Positions 41,152 to 49,386 of a stretch of 64,000 bases of DNA are shown here, in pieces. The notes beneath the pieces were generated by a model. The model was not told the DNA's origin, did not search any database, and worked only from the letters and a program-made list of their open reading frames with translations. This DNA comes from Sphingomonas sp. PL-96 (GTDB lineage Bacteria; Pseudomonadota; Alphaproteobacteria; Sphingomonadales; Sphingomonadaceae), in contig NZ_JAJFET010000005.1 in assembly GCF_020707215.1 (NCBI RefSeq), forward strand, positions 124,001 to 188,000, read 5' to 3'. Position 1 is the first letter of the stretch. Each line of letters opens with the position of its first letter. The position numbers were made by a program, and so were the translations under genes.

Positions 41152-42246
41152 ATGACGCTGCCTCCGCCCGCCGCCCGCCTGCACCTCCGACCGATCCACT
41201 TCGTCGACACGCCCGTCGGGCTCGACGGGCAGGCCGCGCGGCTGGCGGGCGGGATGCAGTGGTTTGCTGCGTACGAACTGCTGGCCCCCGGCTTCCGCGC
41301 CACAGTGCCGCTCGCCGACTTCCCCCCATTGCTGGAGCGCGTCTCGACCACTCAGGCCGAACGGCTGCAACTGCTCCACGCCCGCATCACCGCGCCGCGC
41401 GCGCCGATCGCCTGCGGCGCGCGCATGCTGCGGCTCGACCAGCCGCTGGTCGCCGGCATCCTCAACTGCACGCCCGACAGCTTTTCGGATGGCGGCCGCA
41501 ACGGTGCCGATCCCGCGAGCATCGCCGCGGTAGGCCATCGCATGGCCGAAGCCGGCGCAGCGCTGATCGACGTCGGCGGCGAATCGACTCGCCCCGGTGC
41601 CGCGACCGTGTGGGAAGGAGACGAGATCGCCCGCGTGGTGCCGGTGATCGAGCGGCTGGCCGCAAGCGGTACTCCCATTTCGATCGACACCCGCAAGGCC
41701 GCGGTGATGGAGGCGGCGCTGGCGGCAGGCGCACACATCGTCAACGATGTCGCCGCCCTGCTGTTCGAGCCTCGCGCGCTTGAGGTGGTTGCCCGCGCCG
41801 GCTGCCCGGTGGTGCTGATGCACTCGCCCGATCCGGCAACCGGCGGCCATGCGCGGCCGGGGTATCGCAACGTGCTCACCGACGTGTTCGACTGGCTGGA
41901 ACAGCGGGTCGAGGCGGTGGTCGCCGGCGGCGTCGCGCGCGCCAACATCCTGGTCGACCCCGGCGTCGGCTTCGGCAAGTCGCTGGCCGAAAATCTCGCG
42001 CTGGTGAACGGCCTCGCGATCTTCCACGGGCTGGGCTGCCCGGTCCTGCTCGGCGCCAGCCGCAAGCGGATGATCGGTGCGCTCTCGAAGGAGGCGCCTG
42101 CCGACCAGCGGCTGGGCGGTTCGCTGACACTGGCGCTGAAGGGCGCGGATGCCGGCGCGCAGCTGATCCGCGTCCATGACGTGGGGGATACGGTGCAGGC
42201 GCTGCGCGTGTGGCGCGGCCTGCGCGACACGGCGCTGGCGGGGTAG
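41152..42246 (+). CDS. folP: Dihydropteroate synthase with N-terminal extension
   Basis: Condenses p-aminobenzoate with the pterin for folate; the sulfonamide target. All loops are present: LNCTPDSFSDGG, GGESTRPGA, SIDTRKA, NDVAAL, VLMHS, VDPGVGFGKSLAENL and GASRKRMIG. The core starts near residue 100, so about 85 residues precede it compared with E. coli FolP; they contain no obvious motif. ATG at 41152 follows GCGGGGGC. Confidence 0.94.
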   Translation: MTLPPPAARLHLRPIHFVDTPVGLDGQAARLAGGMQWFAAYELLAPGFRATVPLADFPPLLERVSTTQAERLQLLHARITAPRAPIACGARMLRLDQPLVAGILNCTPDSFSDGGRNGADPASIAAVGHRMAEAGAALIDVGGESTRPGAATVWEGDEIARVVPVIERLAASGTPISIDTRKAAVMEAALAAGAHIVNDVAALLFEPRALEVVARAGCPVVLMHSPDPATGGHARPGYRNVLTDVFDWLEQRVEAVVAGGVARANILVDPGVGFGKSLAENLALVNGLAIFHGLGCPVLLGASRKRMIGALSKEAPADQRLGGSLTLALKGADAGAQLIRVHDVGDTVQALRVWRGLRDTALAG

Positions 42247-42303
42247 GCAGGATCGCCGCCTTGCGGCATCTTCGCCAGGCCATTCAGCAAGAAGGGAGCG
42301 GCC

Positions 42304-42927
42304 GTGCCGAAGCCACACGCGATCCGGGCCATCCCGCTCCTGCTCCCGGCGGCACTCGCCGCATGCGGCGACGCACCCGAGGACGCCCCGCCCAACACCG
42401 TTGCGCCCGCCACGGCTTCGCCTTCGCCGCCTATCGTCTCGCAGCTGCCGTCACCCACGCCATCTGCAACCGCAGCGCCACCTGCCCGCGTGTCGCGCTA
42501 CACCAGCCTCCAATCGTGCCAGACGATCGAACTGGTTCCGGAAGAGGGTTATTCCCGTGTCGCCTGCCCGGGACTTGCCGATTATCGGCTGGAGGTTGTC
42601 GATGGAGACGCGCGCGAGGAAATGATGCTGCTGCGTAACGGCAAGCAACATCGCCTCGGCCTGGTCGCCGCATCGAGCGGCGGGTTCAGCAAGCTGGGCG
42701 ACCGGATCGAGTGGCGCGGTCGCGAGGAGAATGGCGCGTTTCGCCCCGACGCGATCGTGCTGCGCTATGCGGTGGTGGAGGACCCGAACGAGCCGACGCG
42801 GCCGACGTCCTACCTCGTGCCCGTGTCCTTGCTTCCGACGCCCTGCATCTCGGACAGGATCCCGCCCGGCCCCGGCCAGAACGAGCGTGCCCGCGCCATC
42901 GCAGACGGGCCGCGGCGCTGCCTCTAG
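42304..42927 (+). CDS. Predicted lipoprotein of unknown function
   Basis: A 207-residue lipoprotein from a GTG start with GGGAG five bases upstream. The signal peptide ends LAACG (lipobox), followed by a Pro/Ser/Thr/Ala-rich tether (about 22-62) and a beta-rich domain with cysteines at SCQTIE and ACPGL, and a conserved-looking WRGREENGAFRPDAIVLRY segment near 145. I do not recognise the family. It follows folP by 57 bp. Confidence 0.75.
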   Translation: MPKPHAIRAIPLLLPAALAACGDAPEDAPPNTVAPATASPSPPIVSQLPSPTPSATAAPPARVSRYTSLQSCQTIELVPEEGYSRVACPGLADYRLEVVDGDAREEMMLLRNGKQHRLGLVAASSGGFSKLGDRIEWRGREENGAFRPDAIVLRYAVVEDPNEPTRPTSYLVPVSLLPTPCISDRIPPGPGQNERARAIADGPRRCL

Positions 42928-42951
42928 AGCCGGATACCTCTAAGTCCTATG

Positions 42952-43023
42952 TGCCGAGGTGGGGCTGAGCTCGCCGAAGCTCCGTATCGGAGCATCGGCG
43001 AGCGTCCTTCAACGTCATCCGCT
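42952..43023. repeat. Diverged family B palindrome, copy 3
   Basis: CTCGCCGA (42970-42977) pairs with TCGGCGAG (42995-43002), around GCTCC GTAT CGGAGC; followed by GTCCTTC as in copies 1 and 2. Located 25 bp after the lipoprotein stop and before the converging regulator gene, so it may terminate both. Confidence 0.5.
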
Positions 43024-43035
43024 ACTAGCCGGACC

Positions 43036-44466
43036 TCACGCCGCGCTCTGGTCGATCCCCAGCTCGCCGAGCTTGCGGTATAGGGTGGAGCGGCCAATCC
43101 CGAGCCGCCTCGCAACCTCGCTCATCCGGCCGCGATAATGGCCGATCGCGAGCCGGATCACGTCCGCCTCGATCTCGTCGAGCGCGCGCAGATTGCCGTC
43201 GGGGCGGAACAGCGTCACCCCGGCCTCCGTCGGGCGCAGCGGTGCCGGGCGGCGGATCGTCTCCTCGTCGGAAAGCTGCGCGATCTGCGGGAAGTCGGCG
43301 CGGGTAAGCGCATCGCCCTCGCACAGCACCGCGGCGCGGAACAGCGCGTTCTGGAGCTGGCGGACGTTGCCGGGCCAGCCATAGCCGGCGAGCAGTGCCA
43401 GCGCATCGTCGGTGATGCCGAGCGGCCGCAGCCCCGGCTGCCGCCCGATCCGAGCGAGCAGATGGCGAGCGAGCGGGGCGACGTCCCCGGGCCGCTCGCG
43501 CAACGGCGGGATCGTCAGCTGGACGACGTTGAGGCGATAATAGAGGTCCTCGCGGAACCGCCCTGCCTCGACCTCGTCGGCAAGCGTCCGGTTTGTGGCC
43601 GCGATCACGCGCACGTCGACGCTGCGCGCATACGGAGCGCCGATCGGTCGCACCTCGCCCGCCACGATCGCGTCGAGGAGCTTCGCCTGCACCGCCAGCG
43701 GCATTTCGCCCACTTCGTCCAGGAACAGCGTGCTGCCGTCCGCTTCCTCGAACCGGCCCGTCCGACGCTCGAAAGCGCCCGGGAACGCGCCCTTTTCATG
43801 CCCGAACAGCGCGCTTTCGATCTGGTTGGCAGGAATCGAGCCGCAATTCACATGCACCATCTGCCGGCGCGCGCGGGGGGATGCCGCATGGATCGCCTCT
43901 GCCAGCACTTCCTTGCCGACGCCGCTTTCGCCCTCGATCAGCACGGGCACGCGCGCGCGTGCCGCCTTGGCCGCGATCGCCAGCGCGGCACGGAACTGGG
44001 GCGCCGACCCCACCACCTCGTCAAAGGCGAGCGGCATCGACAGCTTTTCCGCCAACGGCCGGAGCTCGCCCGCCTCGCCGGCCCCGGCCGCTGCATCCAG
44101 CGCCGCGAGCAGCCGTTCGGGCGCGAGCGGCTTTACCAGGAAGTCGCTGGCGCCGGCGCGCATCGCCGCGACCGCCTGCGCCACCGACCCATCGGCGGTG
44201 AGCATCAGCAGCGGCAGCGCGGGGCGGTTGCGGCGCAGGGCCGCGATCAGCCCGGCGAGCTCCGCCTCGGTTTCCGGGAATTCATGGTCGAGCAGGATGG
44301 CATCCAGCGCGAGCCCTTCCGGAGTTGCGAGCAGCTCCAGTGCCGAATCGATGTCGTCGGCGAAGATCGTCCGCCAGTTGCGGCGCCCGCCGATCACCGA
44401 AACCAGGCGGCGTTGGGCAGGATCGTCGTCAATCACCATCAGCAGGCGCTGGCCGTTGCGCGTCAT
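43036..44466 (-). CDS. NtrC-type response regulator with AAA+ and Fis-type HTH, GAFPGA loop
   Basis: A 476-residue regulator: receiver domain (1-125; phospho-acceptor Asp in LLDHEFP, Lys in VKPL), AAA+ sigma-54 interaction domain (about 150-390; Walker A EGESGVGKE, Walker B LFLDEVGEM, RLNVVQLTIPPLRER), and a Fis-type DNA-binding helix-turn-helix (EVARRLGIGRSTLYRKL) at the end. The sigma-54 contact loop reads GAFPGA, not GAFTGA. It diverges from the coxIV/pnt operon across 139 bp, a natural candidate target. No histidine kinase is adjacent. Confidence 0.92.
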   Translation of the reverse strand: MTRNGQRLLMVIDDDPAQRRLVSVIGGRRNWRTIFADDIDSALELLATPEGLALDAILLDHEFPETEAELAGLIAALRRNRPALPLLMLTADGSVAQAVAAMRAGASDFLVKPLAPERLLAALDAAAGAGEAGELRPLAEKLSMPLAFDEVVGSAPQFRAALAIAAKAARARVPVLIEGESGVGKEVLAEAIHAASPRARRQMVHVNCGSIPANQIESALFGHEKGAFPGAFERRTGRFEEADGSTLFLDEVGEMPLAVQAKLLDAIVAGEVRPIGAPYARSVDVRVIAATNRTLADEVEAGRFREDLYYRLNVVQLTIPPLRERPGDVAPLARHLLARIGRQPGLRPLGITDDALALLAGYGWPGNVRQLQNALFRAAVLCEGDALTRADFPQIAQLSDEETIRRPAPLRPTEAGVTLFRPDGNLRALDEIEADVIRLAIGHYRGRMSEVARRLGIGRSTLYRKLGELGIDQSAA

Positions 44467-44605
44467 CCCCGACTCCCCAAGCCTTGTCGCGGCAGCGCTA
44501 TAGCATAGACGGTAAAGGGTCGCTTAAGGCTGCACGCGGGGCACTTGGCGCTTTGCCATGGTGCAGCTAAGCTTGTCACCACAGCAGACTGTTAGGGATC
44601 CGAGC

Positions 44606-44731
44606 ATGGCCGGCAATGGCGACCTGACTGCCCATAAGGAAACGTACAGCGGATTCCTCTGGCTGGTGAAATGGGGGACGATTGTCGTGCTCCTGATCGC
44701 CGCGCTGGTCGTCTGGCTGATCGCCGGCTGA
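44606..44731 (+). CDS. aa3-type cytochrome c oxidase subunit IV-like small membrane protein
   Basis: A 41-residue single-span membrane protein starting MAGNGDLTAHKETYSGFLWL. The N-terminal His/Tyr and one hydrophobic helix (about 20-40) match the bacterial CoxIV family, the small subunit of aa3-type oxidases. Its stop overlaps the pntAA start (TGATG), so it is translated with the transhydrogenase. The GC-rich upstream region shared with the NtrC-type gene should hold the promoter. Confidence 0.82.
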   Translation: MAGNGDLTAHKETYSGFLWLVKWGTIVVLLIAALVVWLIAG

Positions 44732-45861
44732 TGAAGATCGCCGTTCTGTCCGAAACCGCCGCGGACGAGCGGCGGGTGGCCGCCACTGCCGAAACGGTGA
44801 AGAAGTTCGTCCAGCTCGGCGCGAGCGTCGCGGTGGAGGCGGGAGCCGGAAGCAACGCCTCGGTTGCAGACGCCGACTTTGCCGCGGCAGGTGCGACGAT
44901 CGGCAGCCGGGCCGAGATACTGGCTGGCGCGGACGTGGTGCTGGGCGTGCGGGGGCCTGCCCCCGAATCGCTTGCCGGCATCCGGCCCGGTGCCTGGCTG
45001 GTGGCGGGGCTCAATCCGTTCGGTGAGCGCTCGCGGGTCGACGGCTATGCCGCGCTCGGGATCGAGGCGCTGGCGATGGAGTGGATGCCCCGCATCACGC
45101 GCGCCCAGTCGATGGACATCCTGTCCTCGCAGTCGAACCTTTCCGGCTACAAGGCGGTGATCGATGCGGCCGCCGCCTATGGCCGTGCATTCCCGATGAT
45201 GATGACGGCTGCGGGCACGGTTTCGGCCGCGCGCGTGTTCGTGATGGGCGTGGGCGTGGCGGGCCTCCAGGCGATCGCCACCGCACGCCGGCTGGGCGCG
45301 CAGGTTTCCGCCACCGACGTGCGGTCGGCCACCCGCGAGCAGATCCAGTCGCTGGGCGCCAAGCCGATCTTTGTGGAGAATGTCGCCGGCATCGAGGGTG
45401 AGGGTTCGGGCGGCTATGCCACCGAAATGTCGCCCGAGTACCAGAAGGCGCAGGCCGAGCTGGTGTCCAGTCACCTGGCGAAGCAGGACGTGGTGATCAC
45501 CACCGCGCTGATCCCCGGCCGCCCCGCCCCGCGGCTCATCACCGACGCCCAGCTCCAGACGATGCGACCCGGCAGCATCGTGGTGGACCTCGCGGTCGAG
45601 CAGGGCGGCAATGTCGAGGGCGCGGTCGCGGGCGAAGTGGTGGAGCGTCACGGTGTCCGCATCCTCGGCCATCGCAATGTGCCGAGCCGGCTCGCCGCCG
45701 ACACTTCCGCACTGTTCGCGCGCAACCTCTACAACTTCCTCTCGGCCTATTGGGACAAGGATGCCGGGCGTCCGGTGCTGCCGGACGAGGACGAGGTAAC
45801 TCAGGGCATTCGCCTCACCCGCGATGGCGCCGTGGTGCATCCCCGGCTGCTTCAGGCCTGA
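44731..45861 (+). CDS. pntAA: NAD(P) transhydrogenase subunit alpha 1 (NAD-binding)
   Basis: NAD(H)-binding domain I of proton-translocating transhydrogenase, which makes NADPH using the proton gradient. The 376-residue protein starts MKIAVLSETAADERRVA and has the alanine dehydrogenase/PNT fold: QSNLSGYKAV and the dinucleotide-binding VFVMGVGVAGLQAIATARRLGA near residue 170. It ends at domain I, as in the three-gene alphaproteobacterial enzymes. Confidence 0.94.
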   Translation: MKIAVLSETAADERRVAATAETVKKFVQLGASVAVEAGAGSNASVADADFAAAGATIGSRAEILAGADVVLGVRGPAPESLAGIRPGAWLVAGLNPFGERSRVDGYAALGIEALAMEWMPRITRAQSMDILSSQSNLSGYKAVIDAAAAYGRAFPMMMTAAGTVSAARVFVMGVGVAGLQAIATARRLGAQVSATDVRSATREQIQSLGAKPIFVENVAGIEGEGSGGYATEMSPEYQKAQAELVSSHLAKQDVVITTALIPGRPAPRLITDAQLQTMRPGSIVVDLAVEQGGNVEGAVAGEVVERHGVRILGHRNVPSRLAADTSALFARNLYNFLSAYWDKDAGRPVLPDEDEVTQGIRLTRDGAVVHPRLLQA

Positions 45862-45868
45862 CCCCAGA

Positions 45869-46390
45869 ATGGCGAAGCGCCTCTATCTTGCCGGCCCGGA
45901 CGTGTTCCTGGCCAACGCCCCCGCAATCGCCCGCGCCAAGCTCGACCTCTGCGCCGCGCTGGGGTTCGAGGGGATCTTTCCGTTCGATGTGGAGGCGAGC
46001 CCTTCGGCCAGCGGCACTTTCGACGAGGGCGTGGCGATCTATCGCGCCAACCTGGCGCTGATGCGCTCGGCCGATGCGATCGTCGCCAATCTGACGCCGT
46101 TCCGCGGGGTCGGCGCGGATGCCGGCACTGCGTTCGAACTCGGCTTCTTCGCCGCGCTCGACCGGCCGATCCATGGCTATTCCTCGGCCGTGGGGGATTT
46201 CGCCACCCGCATGCGTGCGCTGGTCGGGGACGATGCCAAAGCGGTGGTCGAGGATTTCGGCCACCAGGACAATCTGATGCTGGGCGGCGCGGTCGCGTCG
46301 CACGGAGAATGGGTGACGGTCGCAGACGGGGATCCGGCGGCAATGGCGGCGTTCGAAGCCTGCCTGCGCGCGATCCCCGCGAGCCGCTGA
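45869..46390 (+). CDS. Nucleoside 2-deoxyribosyltransferase family protein
   Basis: A 173-residue enzyme of the NDT family (exchange or hydrolysis of the deoxyribose-base bond, nucleotide salvage). Landmarks are MAKRLYLAGPDVFL, ADAIVANLTPFRG and GADAGTAFELGFFAA with the nucleophilic Glu. It sits seven bases after pntAA and 15 before pntAB, inside the transhydrogenase operon. Why is not obvious; both handle nucleotides but not the same ones. Confidence 0.88.
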   Translation: MAKRLYLAGPDVFLANAPAIARAKLDLCAALGFEGIFPFDVEASPSASGTFDEGVAIYRANLALMRSADAIVANLTPFRGVGADAGTAFELGFFAALDRPIHGYSSAVGDFATRMRALVGDDAKAVVEDFGHQDNLMLGGAVASHGEWVTVADGDPAAMAAFEACLRAIPASR

Positions 46391-46405
46391 CGAAAGGGCA
46401 AGGCC

Positions 46406-46723
46406 ATGGACTTCGTCTCGATCCTGTCGATCTTCGTGCTGGCGTGCTTCGTCGGCTATTATGTGGTGTGGTCGGTCACCCCGGCGCTGCACACGCCGCT
46501 GATGGCGGTCACCAACGCAATCTCCTCCGTCATCATCGTCGGCGCGCTGGTCGCAGCCGCCGCGGCAGGCGTGCCCGGTGCCAAATGGCTGGGGCTGCTG
46601 GCGGTGGTGCTGGCGAGCATCAACATCTTCGGCGGCTTTGCGGTCACCGAACGCATGCTGGCCATGTACAAGAAGAAGGAACGGCCGGAGGCTGCCGCCA
46701 GGCACTCGTCGTCATCGCATTAG
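46406..46723 (+). CDS. pntAB: NAD(P) transhydrogenase subunit alpha 2 (membrane)
   Basis: A 105-residue membrane protein forming part of domain II. It has about three helices (VSILSIFVLACFVGYYVVW, the VIIVGALVAAAAAG span and LLAVVLASINIFGGF) and the conserved NAISSVIIVGA and INIFGGFAVTERML segments near the proton channel. Ends in a short Ser/His tail. Split-alpha architecture as in Rhodospirillum. Confidence 0.9.
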   Translation: MDFVSILSIFVLACFVGYYVVWSVTPALHTPLMAVTNAISSVIIVGALVAAAAAGVPGAKWLGLLAVVLASINIFGGFAVTERMLAMYKKKERPEAAARHSSSSH

Positions 46724-46725
46724 TC

Positions 46726-46751
46726 GTCATCCCGGCGAAGGCCGGGGTGAC
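46726..46751. repeat. Intra-operon REP hairpin
   Basis: GTCATCCCGGC / GCCGGGGTGAC around GAAG (one G-T wobble), between pntAB and pntB. It may stabilise the upstream mRNA segment. Confidence 0.6.
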
Positions 46752-46768
46752 GGAACAAGGGGTTCAGG

Positions 46769-48286
46769 ATGGAACACGGAACTTCGGTCAACCCCTGGGT
46801 GGCTCTCGCCTACCTGATCGCAGGCGTGTGCTTCATTCTCGCACTGCGGGGCCTCTCCTCCCCCGCCACCTCGCGGCGCGGCAACCGGCTCGGCATGGCG
46901 GGCATGACGATCGCGGTGGTCACGACGCTGGTGACCCATATGCCAGTGCAGACGCTGGGGCTGGTTCTGGCCGATCCCAGCGGGGCCGTCGCTGCGACCG
47001 GCCCGCTCTTTGCGCGTATCGACACGCTGACGCTGCTCGAAATTCTCGGCGCCATCGCACTCGGCGCCGTCATCGGCCTCACCACCGCGCGCCGGATCGC
47101 GATGACGGCGATGCCACAGCTGGTCGCCGCCTTTCACTCGCTGGTCGGCCTGGCCGCGGTGCTGGTCGCCTGCGCCGCCTTCCTCAACCCGGTCGCCTTC
47201 GGCATTGCCGAGCTGGTGGTGCCGATGATCGGCCAGCCCTTCGCGGCCATCCACCCGGTCAGCCGGCTTGAGATGACGCTGGGCGCCGCGATCGGCGCGA
47301 TCACCTTTTCGGGCTCCATCATCGCCTTCCTCAAGCTCAACGGCAGCATGTCGGGCAAGCCGATCCTGCTGCCCGGCCGCCACTTCATCAACCTGGCCGT
47401 GCTGGGCGCGATCCTCGCGCTGACCGTGCAGTTCGCCCACACCCAGACGCCGTGGATGTTCTGGGCGGTGACGGTGCTCGCCTTTGTCGTCGGCTTCCTG
47501 CTGATCATTCCGATCGGCGGCGCGGACATGCCGGTCGTGGTCTCGATGCTGAACAGCTATTCGGGCTGGGCGGCGGCGGCGATGGGCTTTACGCTTGGCA
47601 ACAGCGCGATGATCATCACCGGCGCGCTGGTGGGCTCTTCGGGCGCGATCCTGAGCTACATCATGTGCCGGGCGATGAACCGCAGCTTCCTGAGCGTCAT
47701 CGCCGGCGGCTTTGGCGCGGAAACCGGCGGCGCCAGCGGCGGCGAGGCGATCGACCGCCCGTGGAAGCGCGGCTCGGCCGAGGATGCCGCCTTCCTGATG
47801 AGCCAGGCCGAACAGGTCATCATCGTCCCGGGCTATGGCATGGCGGTCGCCCAGGCGCAGCATGCCGTGCGCGAGATGGCCGACAAGCTGAAAGCCCATG
47901 GCGTGCGCGTCAAATATGCCATCCACCCGGTCGCCGGCCGCATGCCCGGCCACATGAACGTGCTGCTGGCCGAGGCAAACGTGCCGTATGACGAGGTGTT
48001 CGAGCTGGAGGACATCAACGCCGAGTTCGCGCAAAGCGACGTCGCCTTCGTAATCGGCGCCAACGACGTTACCAACCCCTCTGCCAAGACGGACAAGAGC
48101 TCGCCCATCTACGGCATGCCCGTGCTTGATGTAGAAAAGGCCAAGACCGTGCTGTTCGTGAAGCGCTCGATGGGCGGCGTCGGCTATGCGGGCGTCGACA
48201 ATCCGGTGTTCTACATGGACAATACCATGATGCTTCTGGCCGACGCCAAGAAGATGACGGAAGAGATCGTCAAGGCGCTCGATTGA
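46769..48286 (+). CDS. pntB: NAD(P) transhydrogenase subunit beta
   Basis: Membrane domain II and NADP(H)-binding domain III, 505 residues. About nine helices in the first 310 residues (with GGADMPVVVSMLNSYSGWAAAAMGF), then the soluble domain with VIIVPGYGMAVAQAQHA and FVIGANDVTNPSAK and the GRMPGHMNVLLAEA loop. The three pnt genes together with coxIV and NDT form one operon. Confidence 0.95.
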   Translation: MEHGTSVNPWVALAYLIAGVCFILALRGLSSPATSRRGNRLGMAGMTIAVVTTLVTHMPVQTLGLVLADPSGAVAATGPLFARIDTLTLLEILGAIALGAVIGLTTARRIAMTAMPQLVAAFHSLVGLAAVLVACAAFLNPVAFGIAELVVPMIGQPFAAIHPVSRLEMTLGAAIGAITFSGSIIAFLKLNGSMSGKPILLPGRHFINLAVLGAILALTVQFAHTQTPWMFWAVTVLAFVVGFLLIIPIGGADMPVVVSMLNSYSGWAAAAMGFTLGNSAMIITGALVGSSGAILSYIMCRAMNRSFLSVIAGGFGAETGGASGGEAIDRPWKRGSAEDAAFLMSQAEQVIIVPGYGMAVAQAQHAVREMADKLKAHGVRVKYAIHPVAGRMPGHMNVLLAEANVPYDEVFELEDINAEFAQSDVAFVIGANDVTNPSAKTDKSSPIYGMPVLDVEKAKTVLFVKRSMGGVGYAGVDNPVFYMDNTMMLLADAKKMTEEIVKALD

Positions 48287-48359
48287 ACTGGCACAATTTC
48301 TATGCCACCAAGCCGTCATAACGGATGCTTAACATCCGGGTAACGGTGGGGCTTCAGGC

Positions 48360-49364
48360 ATGCTGGAATCGTCTTCGCTCGCTTCCGATGGTCTCGCCGG
48401 GGGGCTTGGCCGTCCCCCGCTGAGCGCAAGTGCCGCCGCGCTGCGCATCGTGGCGAACGATCCCGCCAGCGCGACCGCAGCAGAAAACGCAGCGTTGCTC
48501 GCGGGCGCCGACATCGTCGGGCGCAGCGACTTCGCACAGACGGACGCGCCGCTGGACCCGCTTCTCCGCTTCGATGTCCTGCTGATCGAGGCGACGGGAG
48601 CCGAGCCGGCTGCGCTGGAGGCGCTGCTCCTATGGGCGCAATCCGCCAGCCAGACCGCAGAGGCCGGGTTGGTCGTCTGTTGCGACACGGAGCAACTCGA
48701 CCAGGTGGTTTCGCAGGTCACCGCGCCCGGTGCCCAGCTGCTGTGCGATCCCACCACCGCCGACCGCGTGGCCGCGCTGACGATCGCCCGGCAGCGGCGG
48801 CTGCCCCAATTTGGCGGTTTCACGGAAAACGAAGGCGACCGCCTGCGCCGGCTGAGTGAGGAAGTCGCCCGCATCGCCGATGCGCTGAACCGCCTCACCG
48901 TCTCGGGCCGCGCGGGCAAGCCGGAGGGGCGGGCGCGCTTCGATCCTGCGCCGGTGACGCGCGACGGCATCCACCTGGAGCCGGGCCCCATCCCCACCGA
49001 CCAGGGTGCGGAAGCGCTGCCCACCCCGTCCGCAATTCGCGGGGTGATTCGCGCCCGCCGGCTTCGCGAGCAGTTTTTCGATGCCGAACTGTTCGCCGAT
49101 CCCGCGTGGGACATGCTGCTGGACCTGACCGTGGCGCGGCTGGAGCAGGCATCGGTGTCCGTTTCCAGCCTGTGCATTGCCGCCGCCGTGCCGCCCACGA
49201 CGGCGCTGCGCTGGATCACCACCATGATCGAGGCGGGGCTGTTCGAGCGGCAGGACGACCCGCACGACCGGCGCCGCGCCTATGTCGCACTCACCGACCG
49301 CGGGTTCGAAGGGATGCAGGGCTATGTCGCCGCCGTGCGGCGTATGGGGCTGCCGCTCTTTTGA
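48360..49364 (+). CDS. Receiver-like/MarR-type winged helix regulator
   Basis: A 334-residue predicted regulator. The first 140 residues resemble a receiver fold (LRIVANDPA, VLLIEATGAEPAAL, GLVVCCDTEQ) but lack the acidic pocket. An intermediate linker follows, with an Arg-rich stretch near 225. Residues 235-330 are a MarR-like winged helix: SVSSLCIAAAVPPTTALRWITTMIEAGLF, then DPHDRRRAYVALTDRG in the wing. It converges with the histidine kinase gene 22 bases on. Function unknown. Confidence 0.7.
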   Translation: MLESSSLASDGLAGGLGRPPLSASAAALRIVANDPASATAAENAALLAGADIVGRSDFAQTDAPLDPLLRFDVLLIEATGAEPAALEALLLWAQSASQTAEAGLVVCCDTEQLDQVVSQVTAPGAQLLCDPTTADRVAALTIARQRRLPQFGGFTENEGDRLRRLSEEVARIADALNRLTVSGRAGKPEGRARFDPAPVTRDGIHLEPGPIPTDQGAEALPTPSAIRGVIRARRLREQFFDAELFADPAWDMLLDLTVARLEQASVSVSSLCIAAAVPPTTALRWITTMIEAGLFERQDDPHDRRRAYVALTDRGFEGMQGYVAAVRRMGLPLF

Positions 49365-49386
49365 GGCCGCAGCCGAAGGACGGCGG

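Noticed and set aside
44467..44605. Possible sigma-54 promoter (-24/-12) upstream of the coxIV/pnt operon
   Set aside because: GGCAC and TTTGC occur but their spacing does not match the GG-N10-GC rule.
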